A stretch of 64,000 bases of DNA from assembly GCA_937931645.1 (NCBI GenBank), contig CALHAR010000005.1, positions 124,001-188,000 of the forward strand. Direction: 5' to 3'. The stretch is from an uncultured Alphaproteobacteria bacterium. Its GTDB lineage: Bacteria > Pseudomonadota > Alphaproteobacteria > Micavibrionales > Micavibrionaceae. Each line of letters starts with the position of its first letter. The stretch's first letter is position 1. A program made the position numbers and the translations under genes. Of the stretch, positions 1 through 8,219 are shown in pieces. The notes under the pieces are model-generated. The model did not search any database. It was not told the origin of the DNA and saw only the letters and a program-made list of their open reading frames with translations.

Positions 1-168
1 GGTGTCCTTGGTGGATTTACAACTTTTTCAACTTTTTCGTTAGACGTCATGACACTATGGGAGCGCGGTGCGTCCATGGCAGCAATGGGGTATATTATGG
101 CCTCTATCATGCTTTCAATATTCGCTTTGATGGCGGGTATGATGATTATTAGACAGGTAGTATTATGA
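1..168 (+). CDS. crcB: Fluoride channel CrcB/Fluc, C-terminal part
   Basis: The window opens inside a reading frame of 55 codons that ends at TGA 166-168. It begins with the motif GVLGGFTTFSTF, which is the signature of CrcB/Fluc fluoride exporters (the TTFSTF segment carries pore phenylalanines), followed by a hydrophobic helix (about residues 28-52 of the fragment). The family exports fluoride across the inner membrane as a dual-topology dimer. The stop overlaps the start of the next gene as ATGA, so the two are translationally coupled. The 5' part, and any fluoride riboswitch, lie outside the window. Confidence 0.9.
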   Translation, partial: GVLGGFTTFSTFSLDVMTLWERGASMAAMGYIMASIMLSIFALMAGMMIIRQVVL

Positions 169-1145
169 GTGGTGTTTATCACATAGAAGTGACTGAAGAT
201 GAGGATAATCAACGCCTTGATCGTTTTTTACAAAAACATTTAAAGGGGACTCCTTTTGGTTTACTACAAAAATTAATGCGTAGTGGGCAGATACGCGTTG
301 ATAGTAAGCGTGTGAAGGCAGCGACACGAATTGTAGCGGGACAAAAAGTGCGCATCCCCCCGATGCAAACGAAGACGCATCATGAGAAAGAAGGTGTTAG
401 TGATAAAGACGCGGCCTTCATTCAATCTTTGGTGATTTATAATGATGACGATATTATCGCGATAAATAAACCTTCAGGTCTTGCGACACAAGGCGGCACA
501 AATATCAACCGTCATGTTGACGGTATGCTTGATGCGTTGGTTGAAAAAGGAGGCGTTCGCCCGCGTCTTGTTCATCGTTTAGATAAAGATACATCGGGTG
601 TTTTATTACTCGCTAAATCAGCCAATATGGCGCGTGAGATGGGAAAGATTTTTCAAGGGCGTAACATTCGTAAAATTTATTGGGCTTTAACCTTACCAGC
701 CCCTGAAATGAATAATGGTGAGATACGTGCGCCTATTCATAAAGCTGGTGGTTTTGGTAACGAAAAAATGGTGGTTGATGCCGAAGAAGGTCTGCGATCA
801 TCAACATTATTTGATGTTGTAGAACGCGCCCATAAACAGGTCGCATTTGTAGCCTTTTGGCCTAGAACTGGCCGTACGCACCAAATTCGTGTGCATGCCG
901 CGCATATGGGTTGCCCTATTTTAGGTGATGGTAAATATGGCGGTCAGGACGCCTTTTTAGACGGTATGGATCATGTGAAGCGTGTCCACCTTCATGCCCA
1001 TTCTATCCGCTTTAAGCATCCAAAAACCAAGAAAATGATCGAAATATCTGCACCACTGGCGGACGATATAAAAGAGAGTTGGAAGTCTTTTGGTTTTGAT
1101 ATCAATTCGACCTATAATGCTTTTGACGATATAAAAGAGGTTTAA
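165..1145 (+). CDS. rluC: RluA-family 23S rRNA pseudouridine synthase (RluC-like)
   Basis: 326 residues. An N-terminal S4 RNA-binding domain (about residues 15-65, with QRLDRFL and GQIRVDSKRV) is followed by the catalytic domain with NKPSGLATQGG (101-111) and HRLDKDTSG (137-145), where Asp140 is the catalytic aspartate. The family isomerises uridines to pseudouridine in 23S rRNA. RluC (positions 955, 2504 and 2580 in E. coli) is the usual assignment for this length with an S4 domain, but RluD-like specificity cannot be excluded by eye. The start overlaps the crcB stop by four bases, an order also seen in other alphaproteobacteria. Confidence 0.88.
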   Translation: MSGVYHIEVTEDEDNQRLDRFLQKHLKGTPFGLLQKLMRSGQIRVDSKRVKAATRIVAGQKVRIPPMQTKTHHEKEGVSDKDAAFIQSLVIYNDDDIIAINKPSGLATQGGTNINRHVDGMLDALVEKGGVRPRLVHRLDKDTSGVLLLAKSANMAREMGKIFQGRNIRKIYWALTLPAPEMNNGEIRAPIHKAGGFGNEKMVVDAEEGLRSSTLFDVVERAHKQVAFVAFWPRTGRTHQIRVHAAHMGCPILGDGKYGGQDAFLDGMDHVKRVHLHAHSIRFKHPKTKKMIEISAPLADDIKESWKSFGFDINSTYNAFDDIKEV

Positions 1146-1148
1146 ACT

Positions 1149-1931
1149 ATGTCTGAAGAAAAGAAGCATCGCCGCCGTAAATTAATGAAATGGTTTTTCT
1201 TTCGTATCCCCATCATATTGATGATTTTTGGCGGTATTTTAATTGCTTCTTTAAAATTGGTTGAACGTTACCCTGACCCATTAAGGCAGGGTTTTGAGGA
1301 ATATTTATCAAAGGCAACAAATCGAAATGCTTTGATTGGGACGTTAGAAGAAATAAAGTTTTTTCCCAATTTTGTTATTGATGCCCGCAATATCACAATT
1401 CATAACCGTCAAAATGCGGCTGTTATTGATTTGGAAATCGAAAAAATAAATATGAAGTCACCATTTTCAAGCATGTTTTTGAATAGTAGGAAAATAAATA
1501 ACCTCGTTCTTGAAAACCTACACGCCAATGCAGGTATGTTTGGCCCTAAAGAAATGAAAATTTCATCCGCCAGCATTGTTGATAAAAAAGGCCCTGATCA
1601 ATACGGGTCATTTTTGTTTGCAGAAGGGGAACATGGCGGTAAAACAGCTTACTTTGAAGCCGAATTAAAGGTAGGAACATATAGCTATTCTGTTCCTTCA
1701 AACGTTCCTTTCTCCTTACAAATCGGTGAATATGCTTTAAATGCAACATTGAATAAAAATTTTACAAATGTCACTTTAGATAATGTTGTTTTTTCTAAGG
1801 GGGATCAGTCTTCAGAAGCTAAAAAATATATTTTTGTTGAAGACAAGAAATACCAACAAGATAACCCTTTAGTCTGCCTTTGGGTTGAAGAAAATTTAAA
1901 AAATTGTGATAAATATTTGTCTGTAGAATAA
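1149..1931 (+). CDS. Membrane-anchored AsmA-like protein of unknown function
   Basis: 260 residues. A basic N-terminus (about 1-13) precedes one transmembrane helix (about 14-36). The rest is predicted periplasmic and rich in alternating hydrophobic residues typical of beta-structure. The stretch after the helix (residues about 45-80, with ATNRNALIGTLEEIKFFP and an IDARNITIHN segment) resembles the start of AsmA-type proteins, which form lipid-conducting or envelope-associated beta-grooves. It starts three bases after rluC ends and precedes the ATP12 gene, so it is probably co-transcribed. The AsmA link is inferred from pattern; the protein is much shorter than true AsmA. Confidence 0.6.
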   Translation: MSEEKKHRRRKLMKWFFFRIPIILMIFGGILIASLKLVERYPDPLRQGFEEYLSKATNRNALIGTLEEIKFFPNFVIDARNITIHNRQNAAVIDLEIEKINMKSPFSSMFLNSRKINNLVLENLHANAGMFGPKEMKISSASIVDKKGPDQYGSFLFAEGEHGGKTAYFEAELKVGTYSYSVPSNVPFSLQIGEYALNATLNKNFTNVTLDNVVFSKGDQSSEAKKYIFVEDKKYQQDNPLVCLWVEENLKNCDKYLSVE

Positions 1932-1965
1932 AAGATAAAGAATAAAAAAGTAGAGAATTAAAATT

Positions 1966-2679
1966 ATGATGAAGCGTTTTTATAAATTAGTATCGTCTAG
2001 AAAGACAAGTGATGGCTATGCCATTGAATTAGATGGGAAGGTTATTACAACATCTCTGGGTCAGGAAATGGTCGCACCAACGAAGAGCTTGGGTGAAGCT
2101 ATTGTGTTGGAATGGGCAAACCAAGGTGAAAAGGTAAAGCCTGAAAACATGCCGCTCACGCAAATTTTAACAACCGCGATCGATAAAATCCGTGACCGTG
2201 AAAAAATAACAGAAAGTTGCATGCGTTACTTAGATACAGACCTTGTTTGTTATTGGACGAAAGAGCCTGAAGAGTTGGCTAAACATCAAAAAGAGGTTTG
2301 GGGTGGTTGGGTAAAATGGTTTGAGAAACATTTTGAAATACCACTTTATACAACAAAAAATATTGATGCTATTAAGCAAGATGAAGAGGCACATAAACGT
2401 GTATGGAACTATATTGAATCCCTTGATGATTATTACTTCACTGTTTTACACATTCTGACCTCGTTAAGTGGGTCTTTAATATTGGCTTTGGCTTTTTCCG
2501 AAGGTGATATTGAACCACAAGAAATTTTCGAAGCAAGTTATCTTGAAGAACTTTATCGCGGTACAATTTATAATGAAGAACTTCATGGTGCGGCGCCAAA
2601 TGAAGAGGCTGAACGAGAAGCATTTAAGCGTGATGTTGAGGCGGCCAAAAAATTCCTTGACCTTGCGAATGATTATTAA
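1966..2679 (+). CDS. ATP12-family chaperone for F1-ATPase assembly
   Basis: 237 residues, the usual length of the bacterial ATP12 family. Visible family features are the N-terminal segment MKRFYKLVS..DGYAIELDGK, the EWANQGE motif, LTQILTTAIDKI, and the C-terminal helical region with LHILTSLSGSLILALA. In mitochondria ATP12 binds the F1 alpha subunit before hexamer assembly, and alphaproteobacterial homologues are presumed to do the same in the cytoplasm. A 34-base AT-rich gap separates it from the preceding gene. Two adjacent ATG codons could start it (1966 and 1969). Confidence 0.85.
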   Translation: MMKRFYKLVSSRKTSDGYAIELDGKVITTSLGQEMVAPTKSLGEAIVLEWANQGEKVKPENMPLTQILTTAIDKIRDREKITESCMRYLDTDLVCYWTKEPEELAKHQKEVWGGWVKWFEKHFEIPLYTTKNIDAIKQDEEAHKRVWNYIESLDDYYFTVLHILTSLSGSLILALAFSEGDIEPQEIFEASYLEELYRGTIYNEELHGAAPNEEAEREAFKRDVEAAKKFLDLANDY

Positions 2680-2681
2680 AC

Positions 2682-3320
2682 ATGAAAGCTCCTGAAAATG
2701 GCTTGATAGAAGGAATCGACGGCAATCTTCGGTGCTGGTGGCACGGAAATGACCCTGAATATCTCCGCTATCATGATGAAGAATGGGGCGTACCTGTTGA
2801 TGATGATGTGAGGTTTTTTGAAAAGATAAATTTAGAAGGCTTTCAAGCAGGATTAAGCTGGCTGACTATTCTACGCAAACGACAAAACTTCAGAAAAGCA
2901 TTCGATAATTTCGATTATAAGAAAATAGCTAAATATGATGATAAAAAAATTGAATCCCTTGTTCAAAATGCAGGTATTATTCGCCATCGCGGTAAAATAA
3001 AATCAGTTATTAATAATGCAAATCGTGTGCAAGAAGTGATTAAAGAGTTTGGCTCTTTTGCGACATATATTTGGAGATTTGAACCTGATGATAAAGTACG
3101 TCCAAAGACGTATGATTATAAAACTTTATCACAAATTACTTTTTCTGCTGAATCAACGGCACTGTCTAAAGATTTAAAAAAACGTGGTTGGTCTTTTGTG
3201 GGGCCAACAACTTGTTATGCCTTCATGCAATCAATGGGTATTGTGAATGACCATATTGAAGGATGTTGTTGTCGTCAAAAAATAGAAGAAGAACGGAAGA
3301 AATTCAAAAGGCCGGCTTAG
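2682..3320 (+). CDS. tag: DNA-3-methyladenine glycosylase I
   Basis: 212 residues. The N-terminal pattern RCWWHGNDPEYLRYHDEEWG (residues 17-36) and the C-terminal NDHIEGCC hold the Cys18/His31 and His/Cys ligands of the HhH-GPD superfamily zinc site found in Tag. The segment FEKINLEGFQAGLSWLTILR is also typical. The enzyme removes 3-methyladenine from alkylated DNA, starting base-excision repair. It begins two bases after the ATP12 gene stops, so it is the last gene of this + strand operon. The C-terminus has three adjacent cysteines (EGCCCR), one more than usual. Confidence 0.93.
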   Translation: MKAPENGLIEGIDGNLRCWWHGNDPEYLRYHDEEWGVPVDDDVRFFEKINLEGFQAGLSWLTILRKRQNFRKAFDNFDYKKIAKYDDKKIESLVQNAGIIRHRGKIKSVINNANRVQEVIKEFGSFATYIWRFEPDDKVRPKTYDYKTLSQITFSAESTALSKDLKKRGWSFVGPTTCYAFMQSMGIVNDHIEGCCCRQKIEEERKKFKRPA

Positions 3321-3330
3321 GTATAGCTTA

Positions 3331-3501
3331 TTAGGCATGACCTAAAACGCGGGGAAAATCTTTCTCATCTCTTCCGTCTTCCCCACCATGCGCAGGTGTC
3401 TCTACCATCTTTTCACTTGTTTTTGTGACGCGCTCTAATTGCTTGAGAACACGCTCTAATAAAGGAGAAATCTTAATATTTTTTGTCGTTTCAGGGATCA
3501 T
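3331..3501 (-). CDS. Possible small protein, 56 residues, unknown
   Basis: An ATG-started reading frame of 56 codons fills the gap between tag and the Xre gene on the opposite strand. The product begins MIPETTKNIKISPLLERVL and has a likely amphipathic helix (residues about 10-33) then a charged, glycine-containing tail ending in VLGHA. Codon use looks like that of the neighbours. No clear ribosome binding site is visible and I recognise no family. It is offered as a candidate only. Confidence 0.4.
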   Translation of the reverse strand: MIPETTKNIKISPLLERVLKQLERVTKTSEKMVETPAHGGEDGRDEKDFPRVLGHA

Positions 3502-3554
3502 TAACAATATATTACAAGTTTATATGCTGTTTAACAAGATAAATTGTCATGAAA

Positions 3555-3572
3555 ACACAAGTTTTTTTGTGT
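3555..3572. promoter_or_regulatory. Inverted repeat upstream of Xre gene, possible operator
   Basis: ACACAA (3555-3560) and TTGTGT (3567-3572) form a perfect six-base inverted repeat with a six-base spacer, ending 11 bases before the ATG of the Xre-type regulator. Small Xre proteins often repress their own genes by binding such dyads. The position suggests autoregulation, but the repeat is short and AT-rich, so chance is possible. Confidence 0.3.
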
Positions 3573-3583
3573 AGCTTGATTCT

Positions 3584-3940
3584 ATGAATTTCAAGAAAAT
3601 GCCTGCATTATCAGACCGTCTAAAATATATACGCCAAGCGTGTAACTTATCTCAAGCGGAGTTGGCGGAGAAAGCGGGTACGACACAGCAAGCCATTCAG
3701 CAGGCAGAAAAAGGTAAAGCCCGCCAACCGCGTTACCTTCATCGCTTGGCACAGCAATTAGATATTCCAACGGATTGGCTTGTTTTTGGTGATTCTATTG
3801 AAGAACAATCTATACATGGCTCGAACGTAAAAGGGTTAGAAGAAAAGCCTACCGATGTTCTGGATAAGTTTTTTTCTATGCCTGAAAAAGATCAAAAATT
3901 AATTTACGAGCTTATGAAGGCACGTAAAGATAAAGAGTAA
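3584..3940 (+). CDS. Xre-family HTH transcriptional regulator
   Basis: 118 residues. A Cro/C1-type helix-turn-helix covers about residues 10-65 (LKYIRQACNLSQAELAEKAG, then TTQQAIQQAEKGKARQP and LHRLAQQLDIPTDWLVFG). The C-terminal 45 residues are charged with no recognisable sensor domain. The architecture resembles small phage-type or autoregulatory repressors. No good Shine-Dalgarno is visible before either possible start (3584, or Met6 at 3599). It converges with the purN-like gene with only one base between the stops. Its targets are unknown. Confidence 0.8.
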   Translation: MNFKKMPALSDRLKYIRQACNLSQAELAEKAGTTQQAIQQAEKGKARQPRYLHRLAQQLDIPTDWLVFGDSIEEQSIHGSNVKGLEEKPTDVLDKFFSMPEKDQKLIYELMKARKDKE

Positions 3941-3941
3941 T

Positions 3942-4535
3942 TTAATCGAGCGTGATATCACCTTTTAAAATTTTACAAAGAGTATCAATATAAAATTGCG
4001 GTTCAGCCTCTTTAACTTTATTGGCTATATCAGAAACACTATCTTGCGGTGAGATAGAAATTTTATTCTGCGCTAAGATTCTACCTTCATCATATTTTGT
4101 ATTTATTAGGTGAATAGTTGATCCAGTTTCGGTGTCGCCATTGTCTTTAACAGCCTGATGAACACGCTCACCATACATGCCTTTTCCACCATATTTAGGA
4201 AGTAGAGCAGGGTGAATATTTAAAACTTGCCCATCTACCGCTTCTATTGTGCGTGGGCCCAATAACTTCATATAACCTGAACAGCACACTATATTTATCT
4301 TATGGTGTTGCAATTTTTCGGCAATAGCATGGTCAAGCTCAGCGGGGTCTGGGTAGGTTTTACTGTTAAGACAGGCCGTCTTTAAGCCTTTATTTTCTGC
4401 CCACTCTAAGGCAGTGGAATTTTTATTATTGGTGATGAGGAGTACAGGGGATGCAATGAGGTCGCGATTTAAACACGCATCTGTGATGGCGTGCGCCGAT
4501 GATCCATTATATGAGGCAAGAAAAGCAATATTCAT
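3942..4535 (-). CDS. purN: Phosphoribosylglycinamide formyltransferase-like protein
   Basis: 197 residues, normal for PurN. It has the formyl-transferase signature with Asn106 and His108 in NIHPALLPKYGGKGMYG (106-122) and Asp149 in YDEGRILAQ, the equivalents of E. coli Asn106, His108 and Asp144. CCSGYMKLLGP (84-94) is also characteristic. PurN transfers a formyl group from 10-formyl-tetrahydrofolate to GAR in purine synthesis. There is no purM next to it, unlike many genomes, and the N-terminal nucleotide-binding loop (ASYNGSSAHAI) is less conserved than in typical PurN, so a related substrate is possible. Confidence 0.8.
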   Translation of the reverse strand: MNIAFLASYNGSSAHAITDACLNRDLIASPVLLITNNKNSTALEWAENKGLKTACLNSKTYPDPAELDHAIAEKLQHHKINIVCCSGYMKLLGPRTIEAVDGQVLNIHPALLPKYGGKGMYGERVHQAVKDNGDTETGSTIHLINTKYDEGRILAQNKISISPQDSVSDIANKVKEAEPQFYIDTLCKILKGDITLD

Positions 4536-4538
4536 CTT

Positions 4539-5018
4539 TTAAAACCAACTCTTGGTGTTGGAAATGATATTATTATTTTTCACGAGTAACATCCCTTTAT
4601 AAAGACGGTAGAAAGCATATATAAAGCTTGACCCAATTGTGACCATAAAGACAAGCATATTATTCTTCATGTAGTTGATAAGTACTTCTTCCATTGCTCT
4701 TTCATTCGGCATTATTCCGTTGCTTGCTTGGTCAATGATAGCATGAATAGAGCTGTTATCAGCGAGTAACCCTGCGGCAATAATACCTATAAAAAGAAAA
4801 AGAGAGAATATCCAAATTGTTTTAATCAGATAAACAGCATGAGAGTGTTGTAAGCTGTTCTCTTTAGATCGTGACCTATAAATATAACAGGAAATGAGTG
4901 AGGCAAAGAAAAAAACGAAACCAAAAACTTGTACGCTATAAACGGGTACGAAGTTTAAAATAATACTTATAAAAATTCCGACATAAAGAGAAAGTATATT
5001 TTTTTGATCTTTTTGCAT
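4539..5018 (-). CDS. Multi-pass membrane protein of unknown function
   Basis: 159 residues with about four hydrophobic segments (residues about 9-27, 29-46, 64-86 and 119-139) and a C-terminal FYRLYKGMLLVKNNN motif after the last helix. The HSHAVYLIKTIWIF stretch before the third helix and the YR..KG motif are reminiscent of small DUF4870-like or Tic20-like bacterial membrane proteins, but I cannot assign a family firmly. It lies three bases upstream of the purN-like gene and 14 bases after mutL on the same strand, so it may be co-transcribed with both. Confidence 0.6.
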   Translation of the reverse strand: MQKDQKNILSLYVGIFISIILNFVPVYSVQVFGFVFFFASLISCYIYRSRSKENSLQHSHAVYLIKTIWIFSLFLFIGIIAAGLLADNSSIHAIIDQASNGIMPNERAMEEVLINYMKNNMLVFMVTIGSSFIYAFYRLYKGMLLVKNNNIISNTKSWF

Positions 5019-5032
5019 GTTCTATCCCTTCC

Positions 5033-6874
5033 TTATCTACGTCCAAATAATTTTTCAATGTCTTTTAACTCTAACGTGACATAGGTCGGGCGTCCATGAT
5101 TACAATGGCCTGAATTTTCTGTTTCTTCCATTTGACGCAATAAAGCATTCATTTCTTCAGCATTCATACGTCGTCCAGACCGAATAGCACCGTGGCAGGC
5201 ACAGCTGGATAAAACTTCATATAAAGATTTTTTGAGCTGTTCTGCGGTATCATGTTCAGATATCTCATCAATAATGTCATAGATTAATTTTTTAATATCA
5301 ACCTTACTTCCCATGATGGCAGGCATGGATTGTACGGCAATAGAATCCGCGCCAAATGCGTCAATAAATAAACCAAAGCTATTTAATGTTTTTTGATGTT
5401 CGGTGAGTAAGGATATTTTTGTATCTTCTAAGTCAATAATCTCAGGAACTAATAATCCTTGCGATAGAACTTCACCATTCTCCATTTGTGTTTTTAGTTT
5501 TTCATAGACAAGGCGTTCATGCGCGGCATGCTGATCGACGATAACAAGCCCCTCGGCACTTTGGGCTATAATATAATTTTCATGAATTTGCGCGCGGGCA
5601 GCGCCTAACGGATATTCTACCTGCTCTTCATGATGCCTAGGGATATACTCTTCTGCACGCGCAGAGGGTTGTATGTTATCGATAGAACTTTGAGGGTTTG
5701 AGGGTTCAAGCGGCGCATAAAAATTTTGCGCAGACTCTGCTAAACCTTTTTGTCCATACGCGTATGATGGCGGAACAGCGGGCGCACTGCCGCGTGCGTA
5801 AGGTAAGCTTGAGGATTGATGAGGGGACATCTTTCCTAATGTTTGTTGGGATAATGTTGATGATGTTATGTTGGCACCGCCTTCTAACAATCCCGCCCGA
5901 AGTGCGGTGATAAGGAGGCCGCGAATATGCCCTGCATCACGGAAACGAACTTCTGATTTTGCCGGGTGAACATTCACATCTACCATATCAGGGGACAGAT
6001 CAATAAACAGCGCCGTCAAAGGGTGACGACCATGATGAAGCACATCCATATAGGCCGCGCGAACACAGCCCAATAACATACGGTCTTTGACGGGTCTGCC
6101 ATTGACGAATAAATGTTGATACTGGCTTGTCGCTCGGTTCAATGTTGGTAACGAGCTATAACCAGATAGCTTTATACCTTCGCGTTCTGCTAAAATAGGA
6201 AAGGAGTTTATCCCGAAATCTTTACCTAAGATCGCTGATAATCGCCCGCGCCGCTGGTCGAGAAGATCACCTTGCTCAACTGTTAAATTTAATTTTACCG
6301 CGCCGTCATGTGATAATTTAAACCCAATATTAGGAAAGGCCATGGCGATGCGTTGTATAGTTTCTTTCACTGCGCCATATTCACTGCGGGCTGTTTTTAG
6401 AAAATTTAATCGCGCGGGTGTTGCATAAAATAGGTCACGCACCTCTATACTGGTACCGTCATTATGTGCAGTTGGGGCAGGTTTATGTTTTTTACCCCCT
6501 TCGATTAAAATGCCCCACGCATTGTCGTTTCCATGCGGTTTGGATTTGATGCTTAAACGACTGACCGACCCAATAGAAGGAAGCGCTTCGCCACGAAAAC
6601 CTAAATGGTTAATATGAACCAAGTCATCATCAGGAAGTTTGGAGGTTGCATGACGTTCGGTTGCAAGCTCTAATTCTTCTGCGCTCATGCCGCGTCCATT
6701 ATCACGGATCAAGATAAGGCTTTTCCCACCATCGCGTAGATCAATATCGATTTGCGTTGCACCCGCATCAATGGCATTTTCAACCAGTTCTTTGACGGCG
6801 GCGGCGGGGCGTTCAATAACCTCGCCTGCGGCAATCTGGTTGACTAGATAATCGGGTAACTGGCGTATTTTCAT
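5033..6874 (-). CDS. mutL: DNA mismatch repair protein MutL (endonuclease type)
   Basis: 613 residues. The N-terminal GHKL ATPase has the motifs NQIAAGEVIERP (12-23), LVENAIDAGA, RDNGRGM (57-63) and GFRGEALPSI. A proline-rich linker (about 340-420) leads to the C-terminal dimerisation domain. That domain contains DQHA(X)2E(X)4E (Asp447, His449, Glu453, Glu458), then CACHGAIRSG and CNHGRP, which form the metal-dependent nicking site of MutL proteins in bacteria without MutH. MutL is recruited by MutS to mismatches. mutS is not in the window. It is preceded by the pentapeptide-repeat gene on the same strand. Confidence 0.96.
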   Translation of the reverse strand: MKIRQLPDYLVNQIAAGEVIERPAAAVKELVENAIDAGATQIDIDLRDGGKSLILIRDNGRGMSAEELELATERHATSKLPDDDLVHINHLGFRGEALPSIGSVSRLSIKSKPHGNDNAWGILIEGGKKHKPAPTAHNDGTSIEVRDLFYATPARLNFLKTARSEYGAVKETIQRIAMAFPNIGFKLSHDGAVKLNLTVEQGDLLDQRRGRLSAILGKDFGINSFPILAEREGIKLSGYSSLPTLNRATSQYQHLFVNGRPVKDRMLLGCVRAAYMDVLHHGRHPLTALFIDLSPDMVDVNVHPAKSEVRFRDAGHIRGLLITALRAGLLEGGANITSSTLSQQTLGKMSPHQSSSLPYARGSAPAVPPSYAYGQKGLAESAQNFYAPLEPSNPQSSIDNIQPSARAEEYIPRHHEEQVEYPLGAARAQIHENYIIAQSAEGLVIVDQHAAHERLVYEKLKTQMENGEVLSQGLLVPEIIDLEDTKISLLTEHQKTLNSFGLFIDAFGADSIAVQSMPAIMGSKVDIKKLIYDIIDEISEHDTAEQLKKSLYEVLSSCACHGAIRSGRRMNAEEMNALLRQMEETENSGHCNHGRPTYVTLELKDIEKLFGRR

Positions 6875-6907
6875 ACTATGGAGGATAGCCGCTAAAGCAC
6901 CCTAATA

Positions 6908-8203
6908 TCAATCAAGAATTGCACCTTCTATATTGGCGGCGGATAAGTCTGTTTGGTCAAGAATAGCCCCTGTCAGGTCGGCTTTGCGTAAGTCACATCC
7001 CTCTAGTTTTGCGCCTGTTAAGTCACATCCCATAAGGATAGAGTCTCTTAAATCGCAATTTCTTAAGTCGGTATAGCGGAATTTAGCGCCGCTTAGGTTT
7101 GTACGCTGGATGCGTACGCCAGTTCCATCGGGACTATCAAATTTCAACCCTCCCAACTTGGCTTGGGATAAGTTGGCATGATTAAAGATTGAATTTTGAA
7201 TAGAAGAACCACGCAAATCGGCTTCTATCATTTGACAGTCACGAAAAGATGATTCATCTAAAGTTGCGCTTTGTAGGCTTACCTTGCGTAAATCTTGGTT
7301 CATAAAATTTGCGCTAATCGCTTTAATCGCTGTTAGGGGATAAAGCCTTAAGTTTTCAACCTCTCGTAAATCAACATGGCTTAAATCCATCTGTATACCT
7401 TTTTTACCAGCACTTCCAATCCAATCTTTATGGTTTTGAAGCAGTTCTTTTAAATCATGTCCTAGCTCTTCAAGAGTTTCACCGGTTCTATCGTCACTTA
7501 GCATACTATCCATTTTAGCACCGCGCATTTCAACGGATTTCAAAACAGTCCCGCTCATCATCGTGTCTTGCAGGTTCGCATCAGTTAAGTTAGAACCTGA
7601 TAAGTCTGCATTTGTTAAGTTTGCCCCTTCAAATGTTACCCCTGTTAAATCGGCTTCATTTAAGGTAACCCCCGTCATATCGGCATCAGAAAAGTCAGCA
7701 GAGACGGCCTTAATACCTGATAAATTTGTTTCTGCAAGTTTGGCTCCTGTAAAAACTGCATTCCAATTTAGGGAGTCTTCAAGACCATTTCGGGTACGGT
7801 TATTTAATGTACCATCGCTGCTTTGGTCCATAATTTTACCTTCGCGTAAATCTGCGGAATCAAGGTCAGCACCCGCTAAGTTTGCACCAGCAACATAGGC
7901 ACCACGGAAATCTGCTCGTTTGAAGTTGGTGTTTTCTAAGTTGGCGTTACGTAAATCACAAGCAAAGAAACATGTTGAAACGAAGGTTCCACCAGAAAGA
8001 TCAGTATCTTGCAGGTTGGAGCCTGTGAAATCTGATTGTGATAAATCGACCCCCTTTAAAGATAGACCTGAAATATCAACAAACTTAAGCATGGCGCGCT
8101 GTCCGCCTTTTTGGCTTAAATTAAACTTTTTATGCTTTTCAACAACCTCATCAAGGTCACGTTGAGATAGTTTTCTTAAACTGGAAGGGTCTTGGCTATT
8201 CAT
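6908..8203 (-). CDS. Pentapeptide-repeat protein with two-module architecture
   Basis: 431 residues from the ATG at 8203. A longer frame exists, but its extra 31 residues overlap the end of pgi, so this start is preferred. Pentapeptide repeats of the A(D/N)LXX type run through residues about 40-235 and 272-430, predicting right-handed quadrilateral beta-helices. Each block is preceded by a similar helical cap: LSQRDLDEVVEKHKKF..GG..A (12-37) and LGHDLKELLQNHKDW..AGKKG (247-269). This suggests an internal duplication. No signal peptide is visible, so it is probably cytosolic. Function is unknown; some pentapeptide proteins mimic DNA and bind gyrase. Confidence 0.85.
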   Translation of the reverse strand: MNSQDPSSLRKLSQRDLDEVVEKHKKFNLSQKGGQRAMLKFVDISGLSLKGVDLSQSDFTGSNLQDTDLSGGTFVSTCFFACDLRNANLENTNFKRADFRGAYVAGANLAGADLDSADLREGKIMDQSSDGTLNNRTRNGLEDSLNWNAVFTGAKLAETNLSGIKAVSADFSDADMTGVTLNEADLTGVTFEGANLTNADLSGSNLTDANLQDTMMSGTVLKSVEMRGAKMDSMLSDDRTGETLEELGHDLKELLQNHKDWIGSAGKKGIQMDLSHVDLREVENLRLYPLTAIKAISANFMNQDLRKVSLQSATLDESSFRDCQMIEADLRGSSIQNSIFNHANLSQAKLGGLKFDSPDGTGVRIQRTNLSGAKFRYTDLRNCDLRDSILMGCDLTGAKLEGCDLRKADLTGAILDQTDLSAANIEGAILD

Positions 8204-8219
8204 AAGGTAAAGAGTAGCC

